Of a stretch of 64,000 bases of DNA, positions 11,795-23,412 are shown piece by piece. The position numbers and the translations under genes are program-made. This DNA comes from Crotalaria pallida (taxonomy: Eukaryota > Streptophyta > Magnoliopsida > Fabales > Fabaceae): assembly GCA_037953625.1 (NCBI GenBank), contig CM075652.1, positions 56,537,501-56,601,500 of the forward strand, read 5' to 3'. Position 1 is the first letter of the stretch. Every line of letters starts with the position of its first letter. Under the pieces are notes generated by a model. The model did not search any database, was not told the origin of the DNA, and worked only from the letters and a program-made list of their open reading frames with translations.

Positions 11795-12217
11795 ATGAGT
11801 AGGAGTAGAGAGTGGTTTAGGAAATGGGTAGGGGTAGTTTCGTTGTCAACCAGCAGCAGTGAGGAGGAGGACGGCTCATCCTCCTCGTCCTGCTCCTCGA
11901 CGGAGGAAAACGAGACGCTTCGTCGCCAGAAGGAGTATAGGCAGAAGTATGAGAAACAAGTCCTGAAGGTCGATCCCTTTGAGTTCGTCTATCCTTGGGA
12001 TGGGAAAGAGCAGAGAGAGTGGATAAAACAGTATGCCTGGGCTGAGTTCATCGATGGTGGGGAGCGTTACGATTTTGAGATGATGGAGAGAGAGAGGCTG
12101 TTTGAGCGAGGGGTTCCTGTGGAAGAGGGGAGATGCTCGCCCCTCGGAACAACTTCGAGGGGATTTTCTGGGGGGTTATTTTTCGTAACCCGTAGGACTA
12201 ACGCCGAGCTCCCCTGA
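11795..12217 (+). CDS. Antisense extra ORF of Tat-like element, 3' truncated
   Basis: 140 codons from ATG 11795 (MSRSREWFRKWVGVVSLSTS...) on the strand opposite to gag. It contains a Ser/Glu-rich acidic patch (residues about 20-40), then a charged region with QKEYRQKYEKQVLKVDPFEF and a Trp-rich EQREWIKQYAWAEF stretch. A 5'-UTR intron is likely at 11493-11761 (AAG|GTACTC ... TTTTTCAG|AAAC), which removes an upstream ATG at 11732. Extra ORFs in antisense orientation before the 3' LTR are known in Tat-lineage plant elements; their function is unknown. The C-terminal residues come from the deletion junction with the protease region near 12210, so the native protein was longer. Confidence 0.6.
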   Translation: MSRSREWFRKWVGVVSLSTSSSEEEDGSSSSSCSSTEENETLRRQKEYRQKYEKQVLKVDPFEFVYPWDGKEQREWIKQYAWAEFIDGGERYDFEMMERERLFERGVPVEEGRCSPLGTTSRGFSGGLFFVTRRTNAELP

Positions 12218-14250
12218 TCAATGAATACTCGGGCGACTTCAAAGTTACCAATCAACGCCGTGATCACCATTGGGTCATTGTGATCCGGGATGATGTCCTC
12301 CATGTCCTGATCGGAGAAAATAATGAGGATGTTCCGAGATGGTTTCTTACAAATGGGTTTATGATGAACAGCTAACAGTTGATTGACATACCTCTTCCTT
12401 TCTGATCTTTTCTCACCAACACCGACGAAACCTCCCGAAATGGTTTCGACTCTGAAATTTTCCGGTGACTTATCCAAATCCTGCACCACGACCATATTCT
12501 CTCGTTGTGGCTCGTCGGTTTTCTTTTCTGGGGATGGGTCAGCTTTGGCTTTTCCTTTGTCTCTGTTCGGACTCCGAGACCGTCTTCGGCCTCTTCTTTC
12601 CACAGCTTCTCGTACGTACTGTTGCAACTTACCCTGTCTCACCATGTCTTCGATAACGTCTCGAAGCCAGGTGCACTGGTCGGTATGGTGGCCATACCCA
12701 TCATGGAAGTTGCAGTACTTAGATTTGTCTATGATGCTATTTTGGTTTTTAAGGAAAGGCGGCCTGGGTACATGTCAGAGTTCAGTCTGCATGGTTTCCC
12801 TCCATACTTGCGACCTTGGAACTGTCAGTGGGGTATAATTATCATATTTGGTGACATAAGGACGTCGGCGGTCATCCTGCTGGCCAACATGAGGACGTCG
12901 CCGGTCACCTTGGTCTACCCTTCCACCTCTGTCGTCCCTGTTTCCTCGAGGGCGACCTCGAGGAAGGGCATTCTGTGAAGCAGCTTGGGCTTTCTCCATC
13001 CTGCTTGTTTGACCTTTGCTGAACTCCTTCAGGTTGATATACTTGTTGGATCTTTGTCTGAGCTCGGCCATATCTCTTGGTGGCCTACCTATTAGTGAGT
13101 CTTTGAACCCTCCCTCTGCAAGACCTTGAGTAAAAAGGAGGACGGCCACCTCGGGAGATAAGTTGGGAACCGAGCTGGACTCGTTATGAAACCTATGTAG
13201 ATAAGCACGTAGCGATTCGTCAGGTTTTTGTGTCACTGTTGCTAGTGTGTGGTCGGATCTTGGTTGCACACAACTAGCCGTGTACCTATTGAGAAACGCG
13301 CGCTTCATCTCTGCCCAGCAGTTAATAGAATTCTTAGGTAATGTCGCATACCATCAGAGAACTGGAGCTTGGAGGGTCATGGAGAAAGCTCGGCATTTGA
13401 GTCTATCTCCACCGCCATAGAAGTTCATAGCTCCCTCGTAAGAGAGTACGTGCTCTTGAGGATCTGTCAAGCCATTATACCTAGGTATGTTGCTAGGTCC
13501 GAGGTATCCTGGTGGTGGTTCATAGGACATCACAGCTGCTGTGAAAGGGTGTCCAGGGTGAGAATCATCTAAGTCGGGTTGTTGATGGTCACGGAGAGGT
13601 GGTGTAGGTGTTAGTTGGGTGATGACGGTATGTGGTGTTAACGGGGGTGGTGGTGGTGGTAAGTTTTGAGCTGGGGGTACCATAGTGCCCCATTCAGCTG
13701 GAAATCCCAAAGGCTGTGGAAGTTCGTTTGGGGCTGGAGCTTGTATGACGGCTCGTTCTGCCAAACGCTGCATGGTAAGCTGCTGGAGATCTGTTATGGC
13801 TTGGCCTTGCTGCTCTATGATCCTCATTTGTTGTCTCATCATGGCCAAGACCTCTGCATCACGAGAGCGTGAAGATTGACGTGAGTGAGAACGATGTGTA
13901 GTACTGACGGAGTGGGCGCGTTCGCCGAGTTGGCGGTGCTGTTCTGTGTTGGTTTCCCCAAGTTGGGAGCGTAGCTGCACGCGCTGACCTCCTTCCTGGT
14001 GATGAGTTGGATTTGAGGTATCTCCAGTGTGGACGGTGTAAGGTCCACTGTGGGTGTGGGTAAACTCTGGGGGTGGTGGCGGAGGTGGAGGTGGGGTTGG
14101 GGGTGGGGGAGGAGGTGGTGGTGGTGGAGGGGGTGGTTGTGGGGACCTTGCTGCTCTATTGGCTTCAAGGTGGAGGCGCAGGTCCTCTGTTGTTGGCACC
14201 CTCCTTGGACGGCCCCTCCTCCTCCTTTGAACTGGTGGTACATCGGTCAT
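12206..14250 (-). pseudogene. gag and start of protease, Tat-like element
   Basis: Starts at ATG 14250-14248 (MTDVPPVQRRRRGRPRR). It has a Pro-rich stretch (residues about 40-60), a retrotransposon Gag core (PRYNGLTDPQEHV ... RAYLHRFHNESSSV), an Arg-rich segment and a CCHC-like knuckle KYCNFHDGYGHHTDQC near 12680, then the protease start with active-site motif FIDQGSSA at about 12215. Two in-frame TGA codons interrupt it (13356-13354 and 12777-12775), with the same frame continuing through both. After the protease motif the sequence jumps into the antisense ORF, so the rest of pol is deleted. Gag normally forms the particle that packages element RNA; this copy cannot make a full-length one. 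Confidence 0.85.
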
Positions 14251-14287
14251 GGTAGATTCTTTGGGTGGGGATGAAGTTTTGCTCTCT

Positions 14288-14304
14288 CCCCACAGACGGC
14301 GCCA
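14288..14304 (-). other. Primer-binding site of the Tat-like element
   Basis: The minus strand reads TGGCGCCGTCTGTGGGG one base after the 5' LTR. Its first nine bases match the complement of the 3' end of tRNA-Asp (TGGCGCCGT), a primer used by many plant Ty3 elements. Confidence 0.75.
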
Positions 14305-14305
14305 A

Positions 14306-14894
14306 TGTGATGTCCTAGACTGAGAGGACCTCAAGGTAAGGGAAGAAGACCTTAAGGAAGCCTCTATCTAGGGTTTATCTGTGATGTTTGTGGGTGTCCT
14401 CTGGTGGCAAGGTAGAAAGCCAAGAAGTAGCCCTAATCACTGGTGTGTGAGGGTGGCAATTAGGGTTAGAGGACATACCTGAGCCCCATGTAGTACGGAG
14501 CTACTTATAGGGGGGAGCTGGTTGCCCTAATGGGCTTGCTTGAGGCCCAAGTAGGGCTAGCCTGTAATGAGCTATGAGTGGATGAGCTGTCCTTGTGGAT
14601 AAGATGCGCACGTCATCCTGTCCTTGGTATCGGAATCTTTGCGTGGTGTCGGACAAGGAAGTCGGACCTTGGTAGGAATATGAGGTCGGCCCGTGTCTGG
14701 TGTCTGTTCGGTCGTTGAGCTTTTGAGCTCGGCCAAGCACACAGAGGGCTTCCTAAAGGGTCATCAAGCCCTGAGCGAGGGTTCCGGGGAGCTCGGCTCA
14801 GCCGAGTCCACCACATAAGCCCCCCAGCTCGGTCAAGGCTATTCAGGCCTTGTTCTGAGGTCTTGGGTTAGGTCCTTTTTCCAAGTCCGCCACA
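14306..14894 (-). repeat. 5' LTR of the Tat-like element
   Basis: 589 bp, upstream in element orientation, TG...CA ends, followed on the + side by the ATAAT duplication at 14895-14899. Confidence 0.92.
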
Positions 14895-14945
14895 ATAATA
14901 ATAATAAATAAAAATAAAAAACTCGATGGATTCTTTGGAGGCATG

Positions 14946-17900
14946 TGTAAAGACCTGATTTTTATTAATCTAATAATTATATCCAAGTATGTTTTATTTA
15001 TACAAAAACGAGGTATGAATAATGATTTGCAACTATTTTCTTAGTATATACACATATGTATATAGTTATGTTGATCTGGTATATATATGTATAAGTGCTT
15101 ATAATCATATTCTCAGTATATGTGTGCGTATATTATATATATATATATGCATGTATACGTATATATATAGTGTATATAGATGTAATTTAGTTTAGTGGAG
15201 TTATTGTATATATATGTTGGCATTCATATGTACAAGTAGTTACAATTATTTTCTTTTGCTTATATATGTTTTATATATATAATCGCATTATAAGGATAGG
15301 TTGGGAATGTAATCGGAGTCGGGTATAGGTTTAAGGTGTCTGTGGATAGACTTTAGGTGCTTTGGTTTTGTGGGATTGCGAATGTGCGAGTAGGAAATAG
15401 TGTTGGTTCGAGTACCGGGGTTTTCCAAAGTTCGATTGGGTGATTTAGTGCCTTAACCATAATGGAATAATTGGGTAGAGAACCCTCAGTTTGGGCTTCG
15501 AGTGTAAGTGTGGGCCTTAGTGTTAACACTCGGAGAATTCCTTTGGAATTGCGTTGTGACGAATTCCGGAAAATATAATAGGTTTTGTGTAAGGCAATTG
15601 GATTTTATCCGACCTTTTTGGTTATGCCTCGAGGGTGATTAGTTTTAGATTCATGTGGCTAGAGAGTTGCCTTAAGTCGGTCGGGTTAGATCGAGTGTTA
15701 GAAAAGGGGTTAAGTCTAGAATTCGATTTAAGTTCGTTTGATGTTCTGTATTTGTATTTTATGTGTTTATTTTTATGAAATTATGATTTTAATGTTTGAT
15801 ATGTGATTTTATATTTTGAGCGTTTGATTTAGTGTTAGGAAGGGTTAGGATCCTTGGAATCGGGTCAAAAAGGGCGAAAATCGGTGTTTTGGGGCTTCTG
15901 GTGCGCCCAGGCACAAGTCGGTGCGCCCAGGCGCACCAGAGTGCATCAGATGCACCAGTTCAGTCAGATCTGCGCCCAGGCGTGGCGCGTCGTGCGCCCA
16001 GGCCCGCTAGAGTTCTCAATTCCGCATCTGATGCGCGTGTGGCGCGCACAGGCGCACCTAATCTCGCGCCCAGGCGCCCGGGTGCTTAAAAACCGCACCA
16101 AACCTCTTCCTCTTCATTTTCTCCGTACATTTTCTCTCTCCCTCACCCCAAATCACCCTCCAACACTCCCCAAACACCAAATCCTCACCTCCAATCCTTC
16201 ACCCATGAAGATCCATCACCTCCCTCATGTCTTTTCCTTCATTTCCTTCCTTGGGTGTCTCTCTCTCCCTTCTTTGAATCTCTCTCTCTCCTAGGGCTTC
16301 TCTCTCTCCTCAAATCTCATGAACAAGTGGAGATCGGTCAAGGGAGCGGGAATCCGAGTAGATCGGGGGTAGATTCAAGGTCCTTGGAGCTTCAATCGAG
16401 CCTCCTCTCTCTCCAAAGTAAGGGGAGACACTTTTCTACACTTTAAGTTAGGGATAGTTAGAGTTTATAATAGGATTTGGGATTAGTAGTTAAATTGGGT
16501 TGTGGGTAACAAATTAGTGCTTGCTTAAAGTTGGATTAAGGGTGAATAGAGTTTTTATTAATTGATTTTATATAAATTAAAATGTGTTTGATAAATCTTC
16601 TTTATGTATGTTATAAAAGTAGGAAGTGAAGAATACTAGGGAGTTGATTTATATTAAAGTACTCTGAGACATACCTTAGTATGTCGACTGATTTGTTTGA
16701 TATCTGATATTGTTGGTTGTTGTGAATTGCTGAGAACTTATTATGTCAACTAAGTGTTAAATGGGTATATTTGTGACAAAGTGCTAAGTGTGTGATATAT
16801 ATAGATTAATGCTGGATATTGACTGGTGAAAATGGCTTAATAATTATAAAAGATATTATATGAAGGCTTGTCAATAATGAACATGTGTGTGATGTTATAT
16901 GTTATATGTGCTTATATTTGCTAAGTGTTGCGGATTCTGAAAAATGTGAAAGTAAATGATAAACAATTGAGGAGAAAAGAGTAAAATAATGGAATAAATA
17001 ACAAAATTGAGAGAAGTATCTAATAAAGAATAAGAAGAAATAACAATGTGTGGAATCCGACTGCGGGTGCGCGAATCGGATAGTCCACGACAAAGAGACA
17101 TTAAAGAGTGTGGAATCCGACTGCGGGTGCGCGAATCGGATAGTCCACGACCAAGAGACATTAAAGAGTGTGGAATCCGACTGCGGGGCGTGAATCAGAT
17201 AGTCCACTGCCATATATAAAAGATATGATGTACGGAATCCGACAGCGGGTGCGCGAATCGGATAGTCCGTGATACTTGGTGATAATCCCTTGTGGTCGAC
17301 TGCGGGTGCGCGAATCAGGTCCGACTGCGGGTGCGCGAATTGGATAGTCCACGTTAAAGGATTTCACCATAAACCCTTGCGACCGACTGCGGGTGCGCGA
17401 ATCGGGGCCGACTGCGGGTGCGCGAATCGGCTAGAACTCGAAGAGGACTAGTTATTTAAAATGTGTGGAATCCGACTGCGAGTGCGCGAATCGGATAGTC
17501 CACGAAAGGATGAAATGTGTGGAATCCGACTGCGATGTGGCGTGAATCGGATAGTCCACGAAAAGATGAAAAATTTACAATAATCTACAAGAATATGAAA
17601 GATATGATAAAACTTGAATATGAGAGGCTTAGAGCAAGCAGATGAAAAGTAATTGGGAGCTTGATAATATATGTATGTTATAATGTGATGTATTTTATTA
17701 GACCATTGCTTGATTTGATTATTATTCTTGAGTTTTATTATGAACTGTTAAACCTTATAATTCACTGTGATGTGAAAAGGTCTCACCCTTAGTGGTTAAC
17801 ATTTTAGGTGAATGCTAAGGAGCTTGAAGATCAGAGTGTCGCAGCGGAAGAGTTGAAAGAAGGAAACTCTATTTTCATGTTATGTATATTGTAAATGGAT

Positions 17901-18010
17901 TCCCCAGCATTTTGTATCAAATTGAGTTGTAAAAAGGAAAATTTTGAGTCTCATATTTTAATTATAAAAGAATTATTTGCAAATTTATAAATAAGAATCG
18001 GGGTGTTACA
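14946..18010 (+). repeat. Solo LTR, Tekay-like, with hairpin array
   Basis: Begins TGTAAAGACC and ends GGGTGTTACA, the terminal style of chromovirus LTRs, and has no PBS or coding region on either side: a product of LTR-LTR recombination. Length 3065 bp. The flanks GCATG (14941-14945) and ATATG (18011-18015) would be a duplication with two transitions, so support from them is weak. Inside are a GGTGCGCC palindrome cluster (15899-16080), a C/T-rich leader, a GTAAGG donor-like site (16418) and an array of TCCGA/TCGGA hairpins (17048-17570). The internal order matches the LTR at 42488-44959, but the sequences are too different to be the same family. Confidence 0.75.
17048..17570 (+). repeat. Hairpin-unit array in the solo LTR
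   Basis: About ten units of TCCGACTGCGGGTGCGCGAA-TCGGA, each an imperfect inverted repeat; many have outer arms GTGGA/TCCAC. One pair at 17278-17368 is enclosed by GGTGATAATCC/GGATTTCACC plus GTGG/CCAC, forming a potential three-way junction. The unit at 17230-17272 has ACGGA/TCCGT in place of GTGGA/TCCAC, a two-sided change. Confidence 0.85.
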
Positions 18011-20622
18011 ATATGTATCTAGAAGTATACTATGTATCGATATCAAATACAAGTATGAAACTGATACTTTTCATTTTTGAAATATTTGAGCATCATGATA
18101 AAAAAAAATAAATCATTGAAAAATATAGGTTTGAATATCATAATAGTCATGTAAGTATTGACCCATTTGAAATTGCTTCTTGTAAAAAAATTTGTTTTGA
18201 TATCTACATATACAAAACGTTTTGGTTTTGGTCTATCCTGTTAAATGTGAATAGAAAACACCGAAAACGTAATATATTATATTATATGACCAATAATTAA
18301 GGATGATATTCTTGCATTAATTCTCAAGGGTAAAAAAACAACTTCCATTACATAAGAAAACCAATTCAAAAACCATAACAGTATACGGACCAAAACTTAT
18401 CAAATGTAATAACAGAGGGACTCAAACAAACTACCAACATAATTATAAGGAGCAAAATTTAACCGGAGGGAGCAAAACCAATTTTTTTTTTCATTTTTTT
18501 ATGAACCAATTTCAAAGGAGTCAATAATTACATGCATTGGACCATTTTGATATTTAAGCCTTAAATATTTGTGATTTTAAGATTATGCATAAAAATTAAG
18601 AGATATTTAAATGATATAAGAATTCAAGATATTTTGCTTGTAGTACCTTCATGCAATCATTATTAAAGAGAGAGAAAAATAAAAAATAAAAAAATATAAT
18701 TGTAAATAAAAGTGTAGTTAGGTTATAAAATAAATAAAAGTATACTTAAAAAAACACAGTATAATTAGCTCAGTATAATAATTTTTTTATTGCCTTTGGT
18801 TAGTTCAATTGCCTTAGGTTTTGACTTGAAAACTTGTATTGAAAAAAATGTTGCTTTACTCTATATATGTGAGTCATTGGTCCAAATTTTAAGATTATAG
18901 TTGGCCTAGCCTCGGTTCTAACATGCTTTAACAATAATATATATGTATAAGAATATGTAAAAGGGTTTGTTTAACCTATACGACATCTATCTATCTATAT
19001 AAAGAGAGAGAGAATAAACGAGTATAAAAGATAAACTTATATTAAAAAGCTAAATTAATATTTTTTTATTTATTAAGCATATCATTTCTCAATAAAACCT
19101 TAACGTTTTAAGTTTGATTAACTTATGCATGTAGTGTATATGAAAAAAAAAACCTCATCTTTTTTACTTTTCCGATGTAATGTTCATAAAGGACTTTCAA
19201 GGGGAGCGGATGAGGGGAGAAGATGATTAAGGGGGATGCAATTCCATTATTTTGAATCTCAATATTCATACTTCATTTATATTTTTTTTATCCACTTTCC
19301 CAAGTGTTATATAAGTAGGTTCGGATATGATCCAAGTACTTCATTCATATTTTGTAACTTTATGAATTAAGTTAATTATAATTTTCGGCAATTACTACGG
19401 TATATATTAAGGATTTTAATAGAGTAAAATTATATTGTAAAAATACATTTTTTATGATTTTCGAAACAAAAATAAATGTAAATTTATAATTGTTTTTTCT
19501 CAGATTAATAATTTGGAATGTTAACAAGGAGAACGCATAACTTTCAAGTTTCAACCAAGAAATCTTGTGAGTGAAACCAAGCTTATGCTGATATATAATT
19601 GCACTTTATTTCAAAATTCAAGTTTGTAAGTTTCGATTTAAGCTTTGAGCCTTTTTTTTCTTTTTCTCACTTGAGCTTTGCTTCTCTTATTTCAGGTACA
19701 GTTTGCATGTTAAGGAAGGGAGCCGAGTGTGAGCCTTTATGAAGCCCAAATATCCTCCTAACGCCTAATGAGTTCCGTGGATCAAGGTACCTAACGCCAT
19801 CGTTTTGACAATCTGCTTTCCAAATAAAGCGCACTTTTCTTTCCGACAATTACTCAATCAATTCCATTCATAGGGGGAAAAGCATATTTGCAAAGCTAGC
19901 TAGCAAAGAAAATTATTGAGTCTTTTTTTACTTTGGTAGAAACTTTTTTTGTCAGAAAAAACTTTAAGCTTATTTTAATTTTTTTTTGAATGATTTTCTT
20001 ATATCGTAATGTTTTCAAATAATAAAAGAATCTTAGTATTTAATTAATTTTTACAATCTGTATTAAATCTACACAATGGTGTTCACCAAAAAAAAAATTA
20101 AAAAAATCTACACAATGGATCGTGCAACTAACAAGCAATCAATCACCTTTAGATTCAAGACATTCTATTTTTCTTAATGGAAAAGCTAATTTGTGTTTGA
20201 ACTCAGCTCGTGAAACCGTGTATAACGAGCTGTCCCACGTTGTAGGGATGTTCTTTTTTAATCATTTGCATCTAAAAAATCTTTCTTTTTGTGGGTCCTA
20301 ATTATATGAGTGGGTCCTTTTTAGAGGTTAGGACAATCTCAGGGAATATACTACCCTACCATGGCATCTCATGTAGTTCAAGGATATTCATAAGGATTAA
20401 AAAAATATTAAATTTTGGATATTTTAATTAAAATATTCTTATTAATCGTGAAAAAAATATGATAAATGAAAATATAATTAAAAAAATATAACTATGAATT
20501 GGATTTGTAAAACATTATAAGTTAAACTACTTTACATGGTCATCTATCCAAGTTGAAGATCTCAGGTTTAAACTTGAGCACTGCTGTTTGGTATTGGATT
20601 TTTTTCCTTAAGCTTGTTTTAC
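18011..20622. other. AT-rich gap, no gene identified
   Basis: Contains poly-A/T runs and short (AT)n and GA tracts. Stretches near 18230-18590 show the 'ttttggtc...ttaagcc' wording of the local MITE family but without clear ends. The minus-strand frame at 19849-19667 has no recognised homology. Confidence 0.5.
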
Positions 20623-21608
20623 GCTAAAATACAGTTTTGGTTCCTTAATTTTTTCAAATGTGTGATTTTGGACCCTCAATATTTTTTTAAGCAGATTTCG
20701 TCCTCCAAGTTTCAGTGATGTGTTCATTTGGTCCCTCTGTCGGAGATCACCATATCACTAACACACGTGGTCAACCATAGTAAGCCACGTGTTAGCTTAC
20801 ATGGCAAATTCTTTTTACAAAAATACATAAAATGATATTGAAAACCAAAATCAAACATTAGAAAAGTTAAGAGACAAGTGCATGTTGTGCTCATTTAGTC
20901 CCTCCATTAGAGGTCGCCGTGTCATAGGTGATGTGGCACATGTAAGCAACCATAAAAAGCCACATGTCAACCTACGTGGCAATTTTTTTACAAAAATACA
21001 TAAAACAATATAAAAGGATCAAAATCAAACATTTGAAAAAGTTATTAAGGGATCAAAATCAGACATTTAAAAAATTGGCAAAACTATTAGATTGGTCCTG
21101 TAAGTTATTTTTTGGTTGCGATTTCGTCCCTTAACTTTTTTTCGTTTCAAATAAATCCGTAAGTTTGTAACTTGTTTCAAACAAATCCTTCCATCCAATT
21201 TTGGCTTAACACCGTTAATGGGAGCCTCCTATGTGGCAACGATTGGTCTTACGTGGCTAAAACTCAACGTTACACCCCAAAAATGATGTCATATGAGGCC
21301 AAAAGAGAAAACCAAAACAGTTAGGGATAACCCAATAAGCTTCTATTTTGGTCTTATACGACATCGTTTTGGGGTGTAATGTTGATTTTTAGCCTTGTAA
21401 GGCCATTGGTTGCCACGTAGGAGGTTCCCATTAACGGTGTTAAAACAGAATTGGACGGAAGGATTTATTTGAAATAAGTTACAAACTTTCGGATTTATTT
21501 GAAACGAAAAAAAGTTAAGGGACGAAATCGCAACCAGAAAATAACTTACAGGACCAATCTAATAGTTTTGCCTAAAAAATTTAAAGGACCAAAACTATAT
21601 TTAAGCTA
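20623..21608. mobile_element. Outer inverted-repeat element (MULE-like)
   Basis: Left end GCTAAAATACAGTTTTGGT and right end ACCAAAACTATATTTAAGC are inverted copies with some mismatches. Between them lies non-coding DNA with repeated GGTCCCTC-type lines, and it is split by a complete MITE at 21077-21572. Similar ends occur at 26415-27245 and 55390-56022. No matching target duplication was found for this copy. Confidence 0.55.
21077..21572. mobile_element. Fold-back MULE-type MITE with 9-bp TSD
   Basis: 496 bp made almost entirely of two inverted arms of roughly 230 bp (GGCAAAACTATTAGATTGGT... with its complement ending at 21572). It is flanked by a perfect 9-bp duplication TAAAAAATT (21068-21076 and 21573-21581), the size made by Mutator-like transposases. 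It sits inside the older element 20623-21608. A half copy of the same family is at 51350-51463. Confidence 0.9.
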
Positions 21609-21738
21609 TACAATATTTTTTTAAGATAGAAACAAAAATATTTTTTTAAAAAATATTAAAATCCGAAAAAAAAACTATAATTGCATGTTTAAAAAATGAA
21701 TAAAAAAATCGCAAAAAAAAGGAGAATAAAAGATAGAA

Positions 21739-23379
21739 TCTACTATCTATCTATTATACTTATATAAAAACATCCCTTTTCGAGGCACCACGTTTGTTCG
21801 CTTAAGGAATATTCGCACCAGAGCATTTGTAGGTAAATAGCATCGTCTTTAATCAAAATTATAATTTAAAATTAAATAAATTATCTGTCCAAAATTAATA
21901 TTTAAAATTAAATAAATTATCTATATGTGGAATCATTATCTCATTTTGTTAAAAAAAATCATTTTCCTCAAAAAGATTGATAAACCCAAAGAGATAATGC
22001 TTGAGTTCATGATAAACTCAAATATCTTTTTAGTTATCACATATTTCAAATTATAAATATGATGATTTCTCAAGTCATAAAAGTCATCTTCTTCATCATT
22101 ATCCTCTCTTTTTTATTGTTCATGAACCATCACCTGTTCCAGTGTGTCACTATATAAGTTATCGTTGATTTATTGGATGTGATTATTAAGGTCGTCTTCT
22201 TTTGGTATTGGCTTTCTTTTTCCGGAAGGACGGTTACTTTTTCAAATTATACATGAATTCTACGTCATGCATGAATTTATTTTCCTCTGCTATGCAAGGT
22301 CGTCTTTTGTTTGGTTTCGGTTACTCATTGTACCCATCTATTAGTTATAAATATTTTTTGTTATAAAGAAAAAACTTTGATTTTTCCGCGCTTAATCTTT
22401 GCTTGCAATGCATGTGTGGAATTTTTTTCGAGGCACCACGTTTGTTCGCTTAAGGAATATTCGCACCAGAGCATTTGTAGGTAAATAACATCGAGATAGT
22501 ACATGTGTTTTGTTTCTATTCTAAAGATAAAAATAGTTAAATTCAATTTAAATCTCTTCCTACTTTTTCTGTAACCACTTTATTTGAATGTGTTATCGAG
22601 ATAAATTTATTTGTTTTTTATCACAATAATTATGAAAAAATAATAATTAATATAAAAAGTTTTATATTAAAAAACGGATGAATTAATCTATAAAAAAACT
22701 TAGGGATTATTTGGTTAGGATATTCGGGAATAAAAATTTTTGATGCTATCCACAAATTACAAATACGAGATAGATTCAATACTTATAAAATATATAAGAA
22801 AAAAATTTGCATGTCTTATCTAGAAATTTCCACGTAATCCATGGAGAGATCATAAATCTATACATGTTGATGGGTTTGGAGTATACATCATAGCTCACAA
22901 AATTCCCTTAATATTTGGCACAACACGTCAACTCTAAAGCAAAACTATAAAAAACATATATATTTAAAATTTAAATGATAATTATAATAAAAATATAATA
23001 AAGGTAGAATATCTTATAAAAATGACAATTTTTTTTTACATAATTTTATATTATTTTTTTCCTATATTTTTTTAAAAATAAAACAAATTAAATACTAATA
23101 AAGTATAGATTTTTTCAAACATCACAAATAATATGGATATACGATTAAATATAATGATTATCATTTTGTAAAAAGTTTACAATGAATAAACACTTTAGTT
23201 GTTATAATCTCTACAAAAAAATGTAACAAATTAAAAACAAAGGTACTTACATTTCAAAAATTGAAAAAAAAAAATAATTCATGATGATTAGAACAATTAG
23301 GATAAAGATTTTTTAGGATCAAATCTTATGATTAACTTGAGATAAGATAAACGATGAAAAATATAAAAATATTTAAATA

Positions 23380-23412
<33 letters not shown>

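Larger units (their letters stand above)
10398..14894 (-). mobile_element. Non-autonomous Tat-like Ty3 retrotransposon
   Basis: A complete 4.5-kb element on the minus strand: two 589-bp LTRs (14894-14306 upstream, 10986-10398 downstream), a primer-binding site, gag, the start of protease, an antisense ORF and a polypurine tract. A 5-bp duplication ATAAT flanks it (10393-10397 and 14895-14899), and the target was an (AAT)n microsatellite. The LTRs differ at roughly a dozen positions, so insertion is fairly recent. Reverse transcriptase, RNase H and integrase are absent, so it needs proteins in trans. The Tat/Ogre-group assignment rests on the PBS, the DQGSS protease motif and the antisense extra ORF. 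Confidence 0.9.

Noticed and set aside
12383..12978. Overlapping + strand ORFs opposite gag
   Set aside because: Shadows of the minus-strand gag frame without own motifs or start context.
14029..14274. Trp/Gly-rich + strand ORF
   Set aside because: It is the complement of the Pro-rich stretch of the Tat-like gag.
17048..17570. Regularly spaced repeats resembling a CRISPR array
   Set aside because: Spacing is irregular, units are hairpins inside an LTR, the genome is a plant, and no cas genes exist.
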